Of a stretch of 64,000 nucleotides of DNA, positions 54,335 to 64,000 are shown piece after piece. This DNA is from Amia ocellicauda (Eukaryota > Chordata > Actinopteri > Amiiformes > Amiidae). Position 1 is the first letter of the stretch. Each line of letters opens with the position of its first letter. The translations under genes were made by a program, and so were the position numbers. A model generated the notes under the pieces. That model searched no databases. It saw nothing but the letters and a program-made list of their open reading frames with translations, and was not told the DNA's origin. The stretch spans positions 310,001 to 374,000 of the forward strand of contig NW_027102659.1 in the NCBI RefSeq assembly GCF_036373705.1, written 5' to 3'.

Positions 54335-55358
54335 GCCATTTCACCAACACATATTTTTTCCGGTTCTGGGTTTTTTCAGCTAATATCTTTTCAACTCTGT
54401 ATACACTGTCTTTACCCACAATAATTTTTTGTAACTCGGCTTCGTAAAACGTTCCTTCTATATCCTCCCCGTCATAGTCTTTTAACCGGTACACGGGGGG
54501 GTCTCTAGCCAACTGTTCGGTAACTGTAAAATATTCGTCAGAAAATGTTTGTTCATAACCTTTGGCAAAAGTACTCCTTAGCTTTGAAACGCGAACCACA
54601 TCACCGATGTTGAACTTATAAGTAGTTTTTCCCTTCTTAATAAATGGTCCGTATAATTTTGTATAGACCTGAAAAGAATTACTTTGATCAACATCTATAG
54701 ACTTCATTTTAATACTGGTGTGATACCCTTGGTTGTAAGCATCAATAAAATCCTGAACTTTATCAAAATACTTGAACGTGTTGACCGCTGTAAAATATCT
54801 CCACATTTTGGTCTTTATGGTGCGGTTAAACCTCTCCACTACCGATGCTTTAAGCTCATTTCCGGTGGTGAAATGATGTATTTTGTGTCTCTTCAGTAGA
54901 TTCTGAAATTCTCTGTTGAGAAACTCTTTTCCTTAATCAGTCTGCAGTTTTTTAGGACATCGACCCTGGGACAATATATCCTCAAAGGCCCTTGTCACCG
55001 CCCAACCTGTTTTATTATGTAGAATTCGAGCCCAGGCATATTTTGATTACACATCGATACACATCAACATCAATTTGTGACCATTGTTATGTTTTGATAA
55101 ATTTGACATATCGACTAGATCCATTTGCCATTGTGAGTCTATGTCAGTTGCATATACGCGGTTTCTTTTAAACTTAATCCTGAGAGGTTTATGAAAGGTA
55201 TAGGCGTCTTGTTCCCGTAACCATTCTGAAACAACCACAACATTAACCTTCACTCCGGCCTCAGCGAGTCCTCTTTGAAAACCCTTCTTACCCGCCAAAC
55301 CCCCAATCTTGGCTGGGTTGTAGTATAGTTCCTGCATTTGGGGAGCTTGCCGAGTCAT
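54267..55358 (-). pseudogene. INT: Chromodomain integrase, copy D (two shared stops)
   Basis: TAA at 55047-55049 and 54933-54935, exactly as in A and B. The C-terminal 190 codons, with the catalytic Glu and chromodomain, are open. Confidence 0.88.
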
Positions 55359-55530
55359 TCTGTCAAATAACCACACAGACCCACACTATGCGCAAAGTTT
55401 TTATACAAGGTTTTTTATTCAACTTCAGGAGAGCAGATACCCCTTTTTAGACATTTGAGAAAAGTATAACATACACAACAATTTTTTCTACGGTCCAGAC
55501 AAAAAGAAATCAGATGATTGGTTACTTGAT

Positions 55531-55923
55531 CTATATCAACAAATATACCTGTTTCTTTATCTTGTAGGCACACACCTCAGTTACATATGTAAATAAAACA
55601 ACAATATGACCTATTTTAAAAGTAAACAGAGGTGTATTAAACATGCTCAGTAAAAGGTCATACAGATGTTGATGAAATGGCCTAATATCATTCTTGGCCC
55701 CCTTGAGCGCTTCATCCCAGTGTTCGTACCCCCCGGTCTTTGTTACAGCAGCCATTCACTTTTCCAGGTTTGAAAGTTGATCCTCATCGATGGTTAAATC
55801 TGTAGAGAAAAGGCTCGCGTTGGCTACTTTTCTGTCAAGCACATGGTGTAATAGCGCTCTCAGGTTAGCTGCAGAGTGTTGATGACAGAACCAGTTGCAG
55901 AAGCAGTCCAGAACATTCCCCAT
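55531..55923 (-). pseudogene. 130-aa protein, copy D (nonsense)
   Basis: Same TGA as copy C (55756-55758). The remaining frame, including the KKQVYLLI end, is intact. Confidence 0.7.
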
Positions 55924-55935
55924 GTTCAAAGTCCC

Positions 55936-56784
55936 TTAGTTCAGGTCAGAGTCTGAATCAGTGGCGTAGATGTCGAATTCTTCGTCGCTGCCCCCAGCTT
56001 TAACTTCTTTACGGAAGAAATAAGCTTTTAGCTTGCCAGCGGTTTTTCTACTCGGCTCATCCAGGTCATTGAGCAGCTGCCCAAGTTTCTCTATTATAAA
56101 CGGCTCCTTTTTCAGCTCCAGCAAAATCTCATCTATGATTTTCTGGACTTGTCCCGCAGTGACATGTATGTGGGAGTAAGACAGCGCCTTGATTAGTGCC
56201 AGTTTCAGCCACGGTTTGTTGAGTCTTCTGTAAAACACGTTGAAATAGAACAGGAAATAGTAACGGTCTGGTTCAAACAAACAACTGTGTCTCAACTGAC
56301 TGGGGTGATTCACTTCACACCCCCGACAGACTTCTTTCAGAGCTCGGTCGATGAGAGCACTCAGAATATACACCAGGGTGCTTTTAACCACTCTGCTTAC
56401 TTGGTCACATACCCCGGGCATAAATCCTGCGTCTTCATCATGCCTCCGGGACAGTCCGATGCTCATTGGGTCGCCTGGTGGTTTGTGGGGTGTTTCTACA
56501 TCCATTGGACTGACCCCCTCCTGAGACGCACAGACGGTAGACAGTTCGGCAAAATCGAGGCCCTCCATGAGCTCCAGAGGCTGGGGATCCCCGAGACTCA
56601 TTTGGACATCCATCGCACCGCATGTTGTTTCATCCTGAGGGACCGGGGTCTGAGGTCTTGGAGAGTAACCGCAGTCAGAGGGTTCCGGAGTGTATACAAA
56701 ATCTGGGGAATAGAACCAGGGGTGATCCCGGGTTTGAAGAGGCCTGTAGAGCCTGTCGACGTCCGCAGCTTTCGGGTAAGACAT
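55936..56784 (-). CDS. 282-aa protein with Cys/His motif, copy D
   Basis: Open from MSYPKAADV to the acidic tail. It has scattered missense changes relative to A and C, none in the Cys/His block. The TATA-like and TGACGTAG elements lie upstream near 56825 and 56842. Confidence 0.7.
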   Translation of the reverse strand: MSYPKAADVDRLYRPLQTRDHPWFYSPDFVYTPEPSDCGYSPRPQTPVPQDETTCGAMDVQMSLGDPQPLELMEGLDFAELSTVCASQEGVSPMDVETPHKPPGDPMSIGLSRRHDEDAGFMPGVCDQVSRVVKSTLVYILSALIDRALKEVCRGCEVNHPSQLRHSCLFEPDRYYFLFYFNVFYRRLNKPWLKLALIKALSYSHIHVTAGQVQKIIDEILLELKKEPFIIEKLGQLLNDLDEPSRKTAGKLKAYFFRKEVKAGGSDEEFDIYATDSDSDLN

Positions 56785-56862
56785 TCTCTTTAATTTTAAA
56801 CCATGAATGAATTGTTGTGCCTTTTATCCTATCTCTTCACTACGTCACGACACACCGCCCTC

Positions 56863-57573
56863 TTAGAAGAGAGTAGCCCCTGAGCCGTCAGACCCCCCTT
56901 CAAAACCCCACACGTCGTCTGTTTTATCATCGTCGTCGTCATTCAAGGGGGATATATAATCCATAATCCAGCATATTCTCCTTCTAACCAAATCCAGTTG
57001 CGAACATTTGGTCAAGATGTCAAAACCATCATTTATACAGTTTATGACCTCTTTCAAGAACGGCCAGTCCACGGCGTCAAACATAATTTCAGTAACCTGT
57101 TTTTCTGGATCCTCCACACCCCTTTCAATAGGGTTTGTAATCAGGGTACTGCTAAACAAAATCTTACGATCTGTAGTTAGAGATAGACTCTTCACCACTC
57201 TACCGTAGTTCTGCAAGCTTTCCCATTCACACCTTTCAAAACCCTGAGTCGGAGACTCCATTTCGCATTCTCTTGGACCCTCTTGCAAGCCTTCTAGAGT
57301 CTTATCCACAAGCCCCAGATATTTCCAGGCCATCACCTTCAACCAGTCCTCATAAGAGTATTCAATTACCGTCTCAAAAGGTTCCAACGTACCCTCCTTC
57401 TCTCCCAAAGCAAAAAGCTCCACTCCAACATAGCCGGGATCCCTTTTAAAGCGGTAACCCTGTCGAGCCCCGCAGAACAACACCCAGGAGCGTTCAATCT
57501 TCAAATTGGTGAGTACAGGAACCCTTGCCCGGGATTGTTTCTTGCGGGGTTTCATGTTGATGTCGCTGGACAT
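56863..57573 (-). CDS. 236-aa right-terminal protein, copy D (intact)
   Basis: Open, same length as in B, with a handful of missense differences including Trp-to-Cys in the WVLFWGAR block. It keeps its TATA box near 57640. Confidence 0.65.
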   Translation of the reverse strand: MSSDINMKPRKKQSRARVPVLTNLKIERSWVLFCGARQGYRFKRDPGYVGVELFALGEKEGTLEPFETVIEYSYEDWLKVMAWKYLGLVDKTLEGLQEGPRECEMESPTQGFERCEWESLQNYGRVVKSLSLTTDRKILFSSTLITNPIERGVEDPEKQVTEIMFDAVDWPFLKEVINCINDGFDILTKCSQLDLVRRRICWIMDYISPLNDDDDDKTDDVWGFEGGSDGSGATLF

Positions 57574-57691
57574 GTTGAAGAAGCGGGATGTTTCAGAAGC
57601 TGAGAATTAAAGAGGTATTGCCTAAAAGAAGCGCGGGTTCTTAAATAGAGAGGAGAGTTTTGGGGCGTTGCCTTCAGAGGGGTGGGGGTAT

Positions 57692-57876
57692 TTATGGGTG
57701 GCCTTGTTGTTCAGGGTTTTATGGGTGTACACTTTCTGACGGATATGACGTAGGAATAATTAAGGAAATAACTCTACCTAAAATCACGCCCCCCAATTAT
57801 GACTTAGGAATATTAATAAGCTTAGGGCATACGTCATAACAAAATAGGCCGCGCCCAAAAAACCCTACTATCTACT
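57692..57876 (-). repeat. Right terminal inverted repeat, copy D
   Basis: 185 bp. One of its three CRE-like sites is altered: the plus strand reads TGACTTAGG instead of TGACGTAGG near 57802. Followed by CTTATG. Confidence 0.92.
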
Positions 57877-58192
57877 CTTATGTAGTTGAAGGCGCAGTAT
57901 AGCTCTGATAGTCTGGTGGTGACAGAAGACCACCAGCCGTTTGAACAAGCCATTCAGCATCACCTTGTTGGGTTAAGTGCAGGCACTGTCAGAGCGCAGG
58001 GCGTCCTGCCTTTGAAAGAGTTTCCGAAGTGTCCTGATGTGGCCTTTTGCAATGCCAAACAGGTCAGTGAAAATGGCATCCTTTCGCGGCACTTCAGACG
58101 CCATCTCATAGCCAAGCCGACCTGAAACGCCTGAGCACGTTTTACCAGCAGGCTTCAACGGTAACCGTTCGAAGCAAGAGGCAGCGGTGTCA

Positions 58193-58265
58193 GTTTCCGT
58201 AGTGTAACGGTTATCACGTTTGCCTAACGCGCGAAAGGTCCCTGGTTCGAAACTGGGCAGAAACA
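58193..58265 (+). tRNA. tRNA-Val (AAC), degenerate
   Basis: Anticodon AAC in a 73-base frame. The acceptor 3' strand reads CAGAAAC (one mismatch), the anticodon stem has GTTTGCC, and the A box is changed (GTAACGG). Probably inactive. Confidence 0.6.
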
Positions 58266-58837
58266 GCCTGCTGTGGGCCGGTCCTTTTCATCCTGCTTGC
58301 CCTCGTGGTTCCCCGGAGGCGGTGGGTAGCTTTTCTTCATTGGAGTGCCCGAAATCGGTGCACTCACAGCGTCCGTCCGTCGACAGGTTGAAATTGTAAA
58401 CGCTGGTGTAGCCACTTTTAATTAAAATCTGATGATAATGATGATGATGATGTTGTTGTTCTTGTTGTTGTTCTTGTTGTCGTCGTAGTCGCCGTCATTA
58501 CTAATGTTAAAGTAAAGCAGTAGTTAGATTTGTTGCTACCGTAAGGTGCAGAAGGCACAATAGCTCTGTGATTGTCTGATGGTGGCACAAGACGAGCAGC
58601 AGCTGTTTGAACATGCCATTGAGCATCACCTTGTTGGGGTAAGTGTAAGTCTTGTCATTGCTCAGGGCGTTCTTCCTTTGAAAGAGTTTCCAAAGTGTCC
58701 TGATGTGCCCTTGAGCAATGCAAAATAGGTCAGTGAAAATAGAAACCTTTATCTCACAGGCTGGCCCACGGGAAACGCCTGTGTACGTTTTACCAGCCGG
58801 CTTCGATAGGAGTTATTCGAAACACCAGGCCGGGTTG

Positions 58838-58910
58838 GTTTGCGTAGTGTAGTGGCTATCACGTTCGCTTCACACGCGTAAGGTCCCCGGTTCGAAACCG
58901 GGTGGAAACA
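58838..58910 (+). tRNA. tRNA-Val (CAC), degenerate
   Basis: The acceptor 5' strand is GTTTGCG, breaking one pair, and C32 of the anticodon loop is T (GCTTCAC). The B box is intact. The upstream flank matches that of the hybrid copy at 33438. Confidence 0.6.
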
Positions 58911-59800
58911 ACCCGCGGTGCACGCGTGCCAGTGCCGTGTTACCCGTCCCCCATCTCTCTGCCCCAAGGGTGGCTGTCGTTTTCTCTTCCTCTGAGTGTC
59001 AAGAAATCCTGACCTTGAGAACAAACGATCGCAGAAGGGTAGCTTTGCGAGGCGCTGGAACTGACACTTTTAAAATCGATACATGTTGTTGCTGTTACAA
59101 TTCGACCGTAGCAGGATCGGCGACATTGCAGTTACTCTTATGTAGTTGAAGGCGCAGTATAGCTCTGATAGTCTGGTGGTGACGGAAGACCACCAGCCGT
59201 TTGAACAAGCCATTCAGCATCACCTTGTTGGGTTAAGTGCAGGCACTGTCTGAGCGCAGGGCGTCCTGCCTTTGAAAGAGTTTCCGAAGTGTCCCGAAAT
59301 CGGTGCACTCAGAGCGTCCGTCCGTCGACAGGTTGAAATTGTTAACACTGGTGTAGCCACTTTTAATTAAAATCTGATGATGATGTTGTTGTTCTTGTTC
59401 TTGTTGTTGTTGTTGTTCTTGTTTTTCTTGTTGTTCTTGTTGTCGTCGTGGTCGCCGTCATTATTATTGTTAAAGTAAAGCAGTAGTTAGATTTGTAGCT
59501 ACCGTAAGGTGTAGAAGGCACAATAGCTCTGTGATTGTCTGATGGTGGCACAAGACGAGCAGCAGCTGTTTGAACAAGCCATTGAGCATCACCTTGTTGG
59601 GGTAAGTGTTAGTCTTGTCATAGCTCAGGGCGTTCTTCCTTTGAAAGAGTTTCCAAAGTGTCCTGATGTGCCCTTGAGCAATGCAAAATAGGTCAGTGAA
59701 AATAGAAACCTTTATCTCACAGGCTGGCCCACGGGAAACGCCTGTGTGTGTTTTACCAGCCGGCTTCGATGGGAGCCATTCGAAACACCAGGACGGGGCG

Positions 59801-59873
59801 GTTTCCGTAGTGTAGTGGCTATCACGTTCGCCTCACACGTGAAAGGTCCCCGGTTCGAAACCGGGTGGAAACA
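59801..59873 (+). tRNA. tRNA-Val (CAC)
   Basis: Acceptor and T arms are essentially intact (one G-U pair), B box GGTTCGAAACC, anticodon CAC, with one change after the anticodon stem (CACGTG). It lies 231 bp before the insertion of copy E. Confidence 0.75.
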
Positions 59874-60104
59874 ACCCGCGGTGCACATGTGCCAGTGCCG
59901 TGTTACCCGTCCCCATCTCTCTGCCCCAAGGCTGGCTGTAGTTTTCTCTTCCTCGGAGTGGCAAGAAATCCTGACCTTGAGAACAAACGATCGCAGAAGG
60001 GTAGCTTTGCGAGGCGCTGGAACTGACACTTTTAAAATCGATACATGTTGTTGCTGTTACAATACGACCGTAGCAGGATCGGCGACATTGCTGTTACTCT
60101 TATG

Positions 60105-60289
60105 AGTAGATGGTAGAGTTTTATGGGCGCGGCCTATTTTGTTATGACGTATGCCCTAAGCTTATTAATATTCCTACGTCATAATTGGGGGGCGTGATTT
60201 TAGGTAGAGTTATTTCCTTAATTATTCCTACGTCATATCCGTCAGAAAGTGTACACCCATAAAACCCTGAACAACAAGGCCGCCCATAA
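60105..60289 (+). repeat. Left terminal inverted repeat, copy E
   Basis: 185 bp matching 15890-16074, with differences in the first 25 bases (TGGTAGAGTTTTATGG against TAGTTGGGTTTTTTGG). All three CRE-like sites are kept. Confidence 0.92.
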
Positions 60290-61555
60290 CCTGTTGTTCT
60301 TGTTGTTCTTGTTGGTCAACTGTAGAGTGTGAATGGGTCGGCTCTTCCTGTAGTGTTTGGGGGTCTTTTTTAAATATACATGTAATGGTTTAGTAAATCT
60401 AAACCGTTATAAGATCAACAAGTTCTGTTGTCTGTAATGGTCCCAGGTCTTAACAATGCCAGTTTTGAATAGTGCGTTTATCATATTCACACTGTCTCTG
60501 TCTGTCTCTCTCTCTCTCTCGCCCAATCATTTTATAAGATCAACAAGTTCTGTTGTCTGTTATGATCCCAGGTCCTAACAATGCCTGTTTTGCATAGGGT
60601 ACTTATGTTATCCACACTGTATCTGGCTCTGTCTCTCCCCTCAAATTTAATTAAAAATAAAATTAAAAAAGAGGGTGTGTGTGTGGGTGTTTGTGTGTAT
60701 AGGTTAATTGTTTTTGTAAAAAAAAAAAAAAAAAAGCTGTGGTTATATTTTATCTCTCACATAATGTGTTCAGTCGTTTTACTTAAATACATTCTAGGGT
60801 CTTAAAGCTCATAGGAGTTAGACTTAAGATAAGGATATGCTTTTAAGGTATTTTAGCAGTCTCAATCCCTGATGATAAGGAATCGTTTAAAAAATAAAAA
60901 CAACTGATCACTCAATGCTAAATAGATCACAACACTCAAGGCTAAATCACTCACACCATGGGGGGCGGGGGTGGGCTCAGACAACAGTAGGTATGGCGTG
61001 TGGTATCAAAACATTCAGAATACTTTTAACCTATATAATTTATAAGCTTTGTAAAATAAACCCAAATATCTCTTTTGCGGGGATAAACGCTGTTCTGAGT
61101 AGTTTGTGACTTGTTTAATACCAAACAAAGCATCGCTATTAAAAAAAAAAAAAAAAATCACTGTAAAAGCGCTAGTTATTTTAGATCTTTATAGTTATTT
61201 TCTTGGCTCAGGTTGTTTTTTAGCGCTTATAAAGGCCTGAAATATTCTTAGTGGTTTGTTGACTATAGGTCTTGATGCTTAAAAATGTTTTTTTGAGAGA
61301 CCTAAAGGTTCTAATAAAAGTTTAGAGTAGAGAGGAAGAGATCGTCTCCATCTTGGTTTCTATTTGAAATTTGATGCAGTGTCATTTTATTGGTTGGTTT
61401 TGATATGTTAATTGGTAACAGGGCGGCACAAAGGCCAGACCAGAACAATGCCTTACAAGCAGATCCGGCATGTGGCCATCAGTATAAGTATGAAGGTCTG
61501 GTCTTCAGCTCGACAGACTCATACTGACCTTTCGATTTAAGTCTAAAGATCAACA

Positions 61556-63578
61556 ATGTCCGGAAACAACATCAGCGACTTCGATTTAAACGAGTTTTTA
61601 GGCAAGTCTTCAGATTATTTTCATTGACTCAGAGCGTGTTGTGTGCATGTATTGTAAATAAGGCTATAACATTTGTTTTAAGTTCTGTAAAATTATTTTT
61701 CAGCCAGTCAACAGGAGTTAATTCCCAACGCTGAGGAGATCATCTGGAACAACGACGGTAAGATTTTTGTGTTTGCGCTCATGGGTTCTTATGTATGGGT
61801 GTGTGTGGTTTTGAAGCGGCTCATTAGAGTTATGAAAACGTTTTAATATATATTAATGCCGGTCTCTTTAATTACACAGAAACTATCGAAAGGCCTGTGA
61901 TTAATGTCTCGACCAAGAGAAGTGGTTGTCCCTAGACAGGCTGTCTGCCGACCGGGTAAGAACTAAACCCCTGTTTGTTTGTATAACGTTTCTGTAAGAT
62001 GTTTGAGTCCAGTTTTGTTAATTTTAAAAAAATTATCCTGTCTAACAGTATTAAGAAACGTGGTTCGAGACAACGAAAGGCCTTCCACATCGAGGGCTTG
62101 TTTCGTTTTACCTTCGAGAACCGTAACCTTTCAAGAATCTGAAAGGCTGTCAGCCCCGGTATCTGATAGCCGTGAGTATATGTCTGCAGCCTGTAAGAGG
62201 TTAAATCTTTTTATAAAGCGGTGTGGTTAAAGGTTAAACATGTCTCTTACCTTCACAGCGGTGCAAAAAGCTAAACCAGCCGAAAAACATAAGAAACGAT
62301 TATTCTGTGGAGGTAAGTAAGATCTTTCAAACTTTAATGTTTTTAAAAGGGCTTTGTTTGCCCGTTGAGGGCTAATATTTAAGCGATGGGTGACCGTTTC
62401 CTGTAGGGCGGGGGGTTCTGGGAAAGATCTTTAGAAGTCCGGACAGATCTAGGCTTGTTTCTGGGGAACGTGTTTAGAAATGACCGATTGTCGTACCGTC
62501 TGGTTAGGAAGTAAAGCCGTCCGAAAGGGTTTAGTAAGTTGTTTGGCTTATCTCCCGCTATTATACTTCTGTTTTAAAGTGGTTGTAGGAAAAGGCTTGA
62601 AGGTGTTCATTGTATTTAATATTTAAACAGATCGTGAAAACGTTTGTGAAACAGGAAGTCCCGGGATCAGGAAGCGTTAACACTTGGAAGGTTCGTTTAA
62701 AAATGAAATGTTGTTGTGTGTGTGTGTGTTTTATTAACAATATTACAGTTTTTAAAGAAACATTTAAGAAACAGTTTATTTACAGCGGCTTCTCTGTTTT
62801 ACATTTATTATCAAGTCCTAATAAATATATTGTCTGTAAATAATAAGGCGTTGTAGTGAATGTCTAAGGCTATTTTCAAAGGTCTAAAAAAGCTAAAGGT
62901 TTTGAATGTCCTGGACATGTTGTTTTAAGTTTGATTTCTGTCGCCGTTTAAAGATGTAAATGTAATGTATATTTTTATTCTTCCCAAGACTCTTCTGTGG
63001 ATGAGCTATTGAGGACAATTACCCCGTCTAAGTGGGATCAAACATCTTCCCCGGTGACATCACCGAGAGGATCCCCCACGGTGGTCTTGGAGACCCCCCA
63101 ACATCTACTCAGGCCACAGCCTTCTGGGGGTAATTCAACACCCCAGATTCAGCCCGCCGCATTGTCGGGCGGAACAAATACAGGCATCCAACAACCTCAG
63201 GGGTCGCCGTCAGTCAGGGCTGACACACCACCCAACGACGGCCTGGTTTCAACATCGTCCCCCCAGACCCGTTTCTTGGCTACAGAAACGCTGAACAGTA
63301 CCCCGCGCTTGGCCAGGGTGTCACCGCAAAGGCCTTCTTGGTCTCCGTCCATGAGTATACGCTCGCTCCCTGCCTCCTTCGACCGAGATTTACCGGAGCG
63401 ACCATCCTTTGAAGCTGAGCCAGGCCACCAGCCCCCGGAGCTACTTACTGAAGGTCGGCATGAGTTGCTACATACTTTGTTACAAAATCAAAGACTTGTG
63501 TTAGTGGGGCAAAACCTGCTGATAGAGAGCCAAAACACCCTTATTAATACCCTTACTAACGAATTGTACCGTATTTAA
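61556..63578 (+). pseudogene. Seven-exon spliced gene, copy E
   Basis: Exons: 61556-61601, 61704-61757, 61880-61955, 62049-62192, 62259-62312, 62631-62690 and 62989-63578. Exon 1 is 46 nt here, the length needed for a continuous frame, so E preserves the state before the one-base loss in A, B and D. Exon 3, however, lost eight bases and shifts the frame. Exon 7 lost twelve bases in frame near its start. All splice sites are kept. Confidence 0.6.
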
Positions 63579-63682
63579 TGTTTTAATAGACACAAAACGC
63601 CTTACTATTGTGGGTTGTTGGAAAAATAAAAAATAAATTAAAAAATGTCCTGACTTGGTAAAAGAACTCACAAACTAAAGGA

Positions 63683-64000
63683 TTATGAACAAGCTAGGGC
63701 CCCAAAAAGACCTTCCCGAGAGAACATCCCCGGCCCTGTTGTGAACTCCTCTGATGTCCCAATGAACCTGGAACTATTACAAATGATAAATGATTTAAAT
63801 AACCCCCAATTACCACCGATAGAATGTGAATTAACAGACTTACCGGTGAACCCCGACCTGTTACAGATGGTCAATGATCTAAATAACCACCTCCCACCGG
63901 TAGCGCTTATAGAGGTTCACCCCCTAGTTCACCCCGATTTGTTTGAAATGGTGGAGGCTTTGGAGGAGCTACCCCTACCAAATTCTGCCCCTATTATAAA
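63683..64000 (+). CDS. Polymerase N-terminal extension frame, copy E (cut by window end)
   Basis: Open to the window end, with the three NPDLLQM-type repeats and one Arg-to-Leu change in ELPLPN. The upstream coding-like 28 codons before the first ATG are conserved here too. Confidence 0.6.

Larger units (their letters stand above)
42297..57876 (+). mobile_element. Polinton copy D, left-truncated
   Basis: 15,580 bp. The left 877 bp or so, including the inverted repeat, are absent at exactly the same position as in copy A. The right end is complete, with CTTATG at 57877-57882. All genes are present without large internal deletions. Confidence 0.95.
57877..60104 (+). repeat. tRNA-Val spacer between copies D and E
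   Basis: Parallel to the B-C spacer: an AAC unit, a CAC unit, a unit with its tRNA deleted (near 59290) and a CAC unit, with trinucleotide tracts at 58431-58480 and 59378-59443 and an empty CTTATG site near 59137. It lacks the Tc1 insertion. It ends in CTTATG (60099-60104), the left duplication of copy E. Confidence 0.87.
60105..64000 (+). mobile_element. Polinton copy E, left part, continues beyond window
   Basis: It starts AGTAGATGGTAGAG directly after CTTATG. The left inverted repeat, the full leader, the spliced gene and the start of the polymerase extension frame are present. The right part lies outside the window. Confidence 0.95.

Overview
The window looks like teleost fish nuclear DNA (a cyprinid is possible but unproven). 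The evidence is a cluster of eukaryotic tRNA-Val genes, a Tc1-family transposon of the type common in fish, and large DNA transposons/endogenous viruses of the Polinton (Maverick, adintovirus-like) class. No typical host protein gene was recognised.

Layout: five same-orientation copies of one Polinton family are embedded in a tandem array of tRNA-Val repeat units. Copy A (65-14867) lacks both ends. Copy B (15890-31520) is the only one complete at both termini. Copy C (35355-41619) is a right half. Copy D (42297-57876) lacks only the left end. Copy E (60105-64000) runs off the window. Where termini survive they are 185-bp terminal inverted repeats starting AGTAGAT, flanked by the same 6-bp target duplication CTTATG. 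The spacers (14868-15889, 31521-35354, 41620-42296, 57877-60104) hold ten tRNA-Val copies with CAC or AAC anticodons, trinucleotide tracts, and at 33975-35159 a precise Tc1-like insertion. The simplest reading is one Polinton insertion beside a tRNA-Val gene, followed by repeated unequal exchange that amplified element and tRNA units together.

Element gene order, left to right. Plus strand: a seven-exon spliced gene of unknown function, an N-terminal extension frame and the protein-primed family B DNA polymerase, an FtsK/HerA-type packaging ATPase overlapping the polymerase stop, a small basic protein, and a 247-aa protein. Two opposed poly(A) signals follow. Minus strand, transcribed leftward from the right end: a 236-aa terminal protein, a 282-aa Cys/His-motif protein, a 130-aa protein, a chromodomain integrase, the penton-like minor capsid protein, a basic pVI/pX-like protein, the double-jelly-roll major capsid protein, and an adenain-like cysteine protease. 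Together these would replicate, package and integrate a virus-like particle.

No copy is intact. Some lesions are shared by all copies and so predate amplification: a polymerase stop, a frame break before the polymerase core, and a minor-capsid frameshift. Others are shared by different subsets of copies in conflicting patterns, which implies gene conversion or mosaic ancestry. The best preserved genes are the protease, 111-aa and 247-aa genes of B, the basic protein and integrase core of C, and the right-end 282-aa and 236-aa frames.
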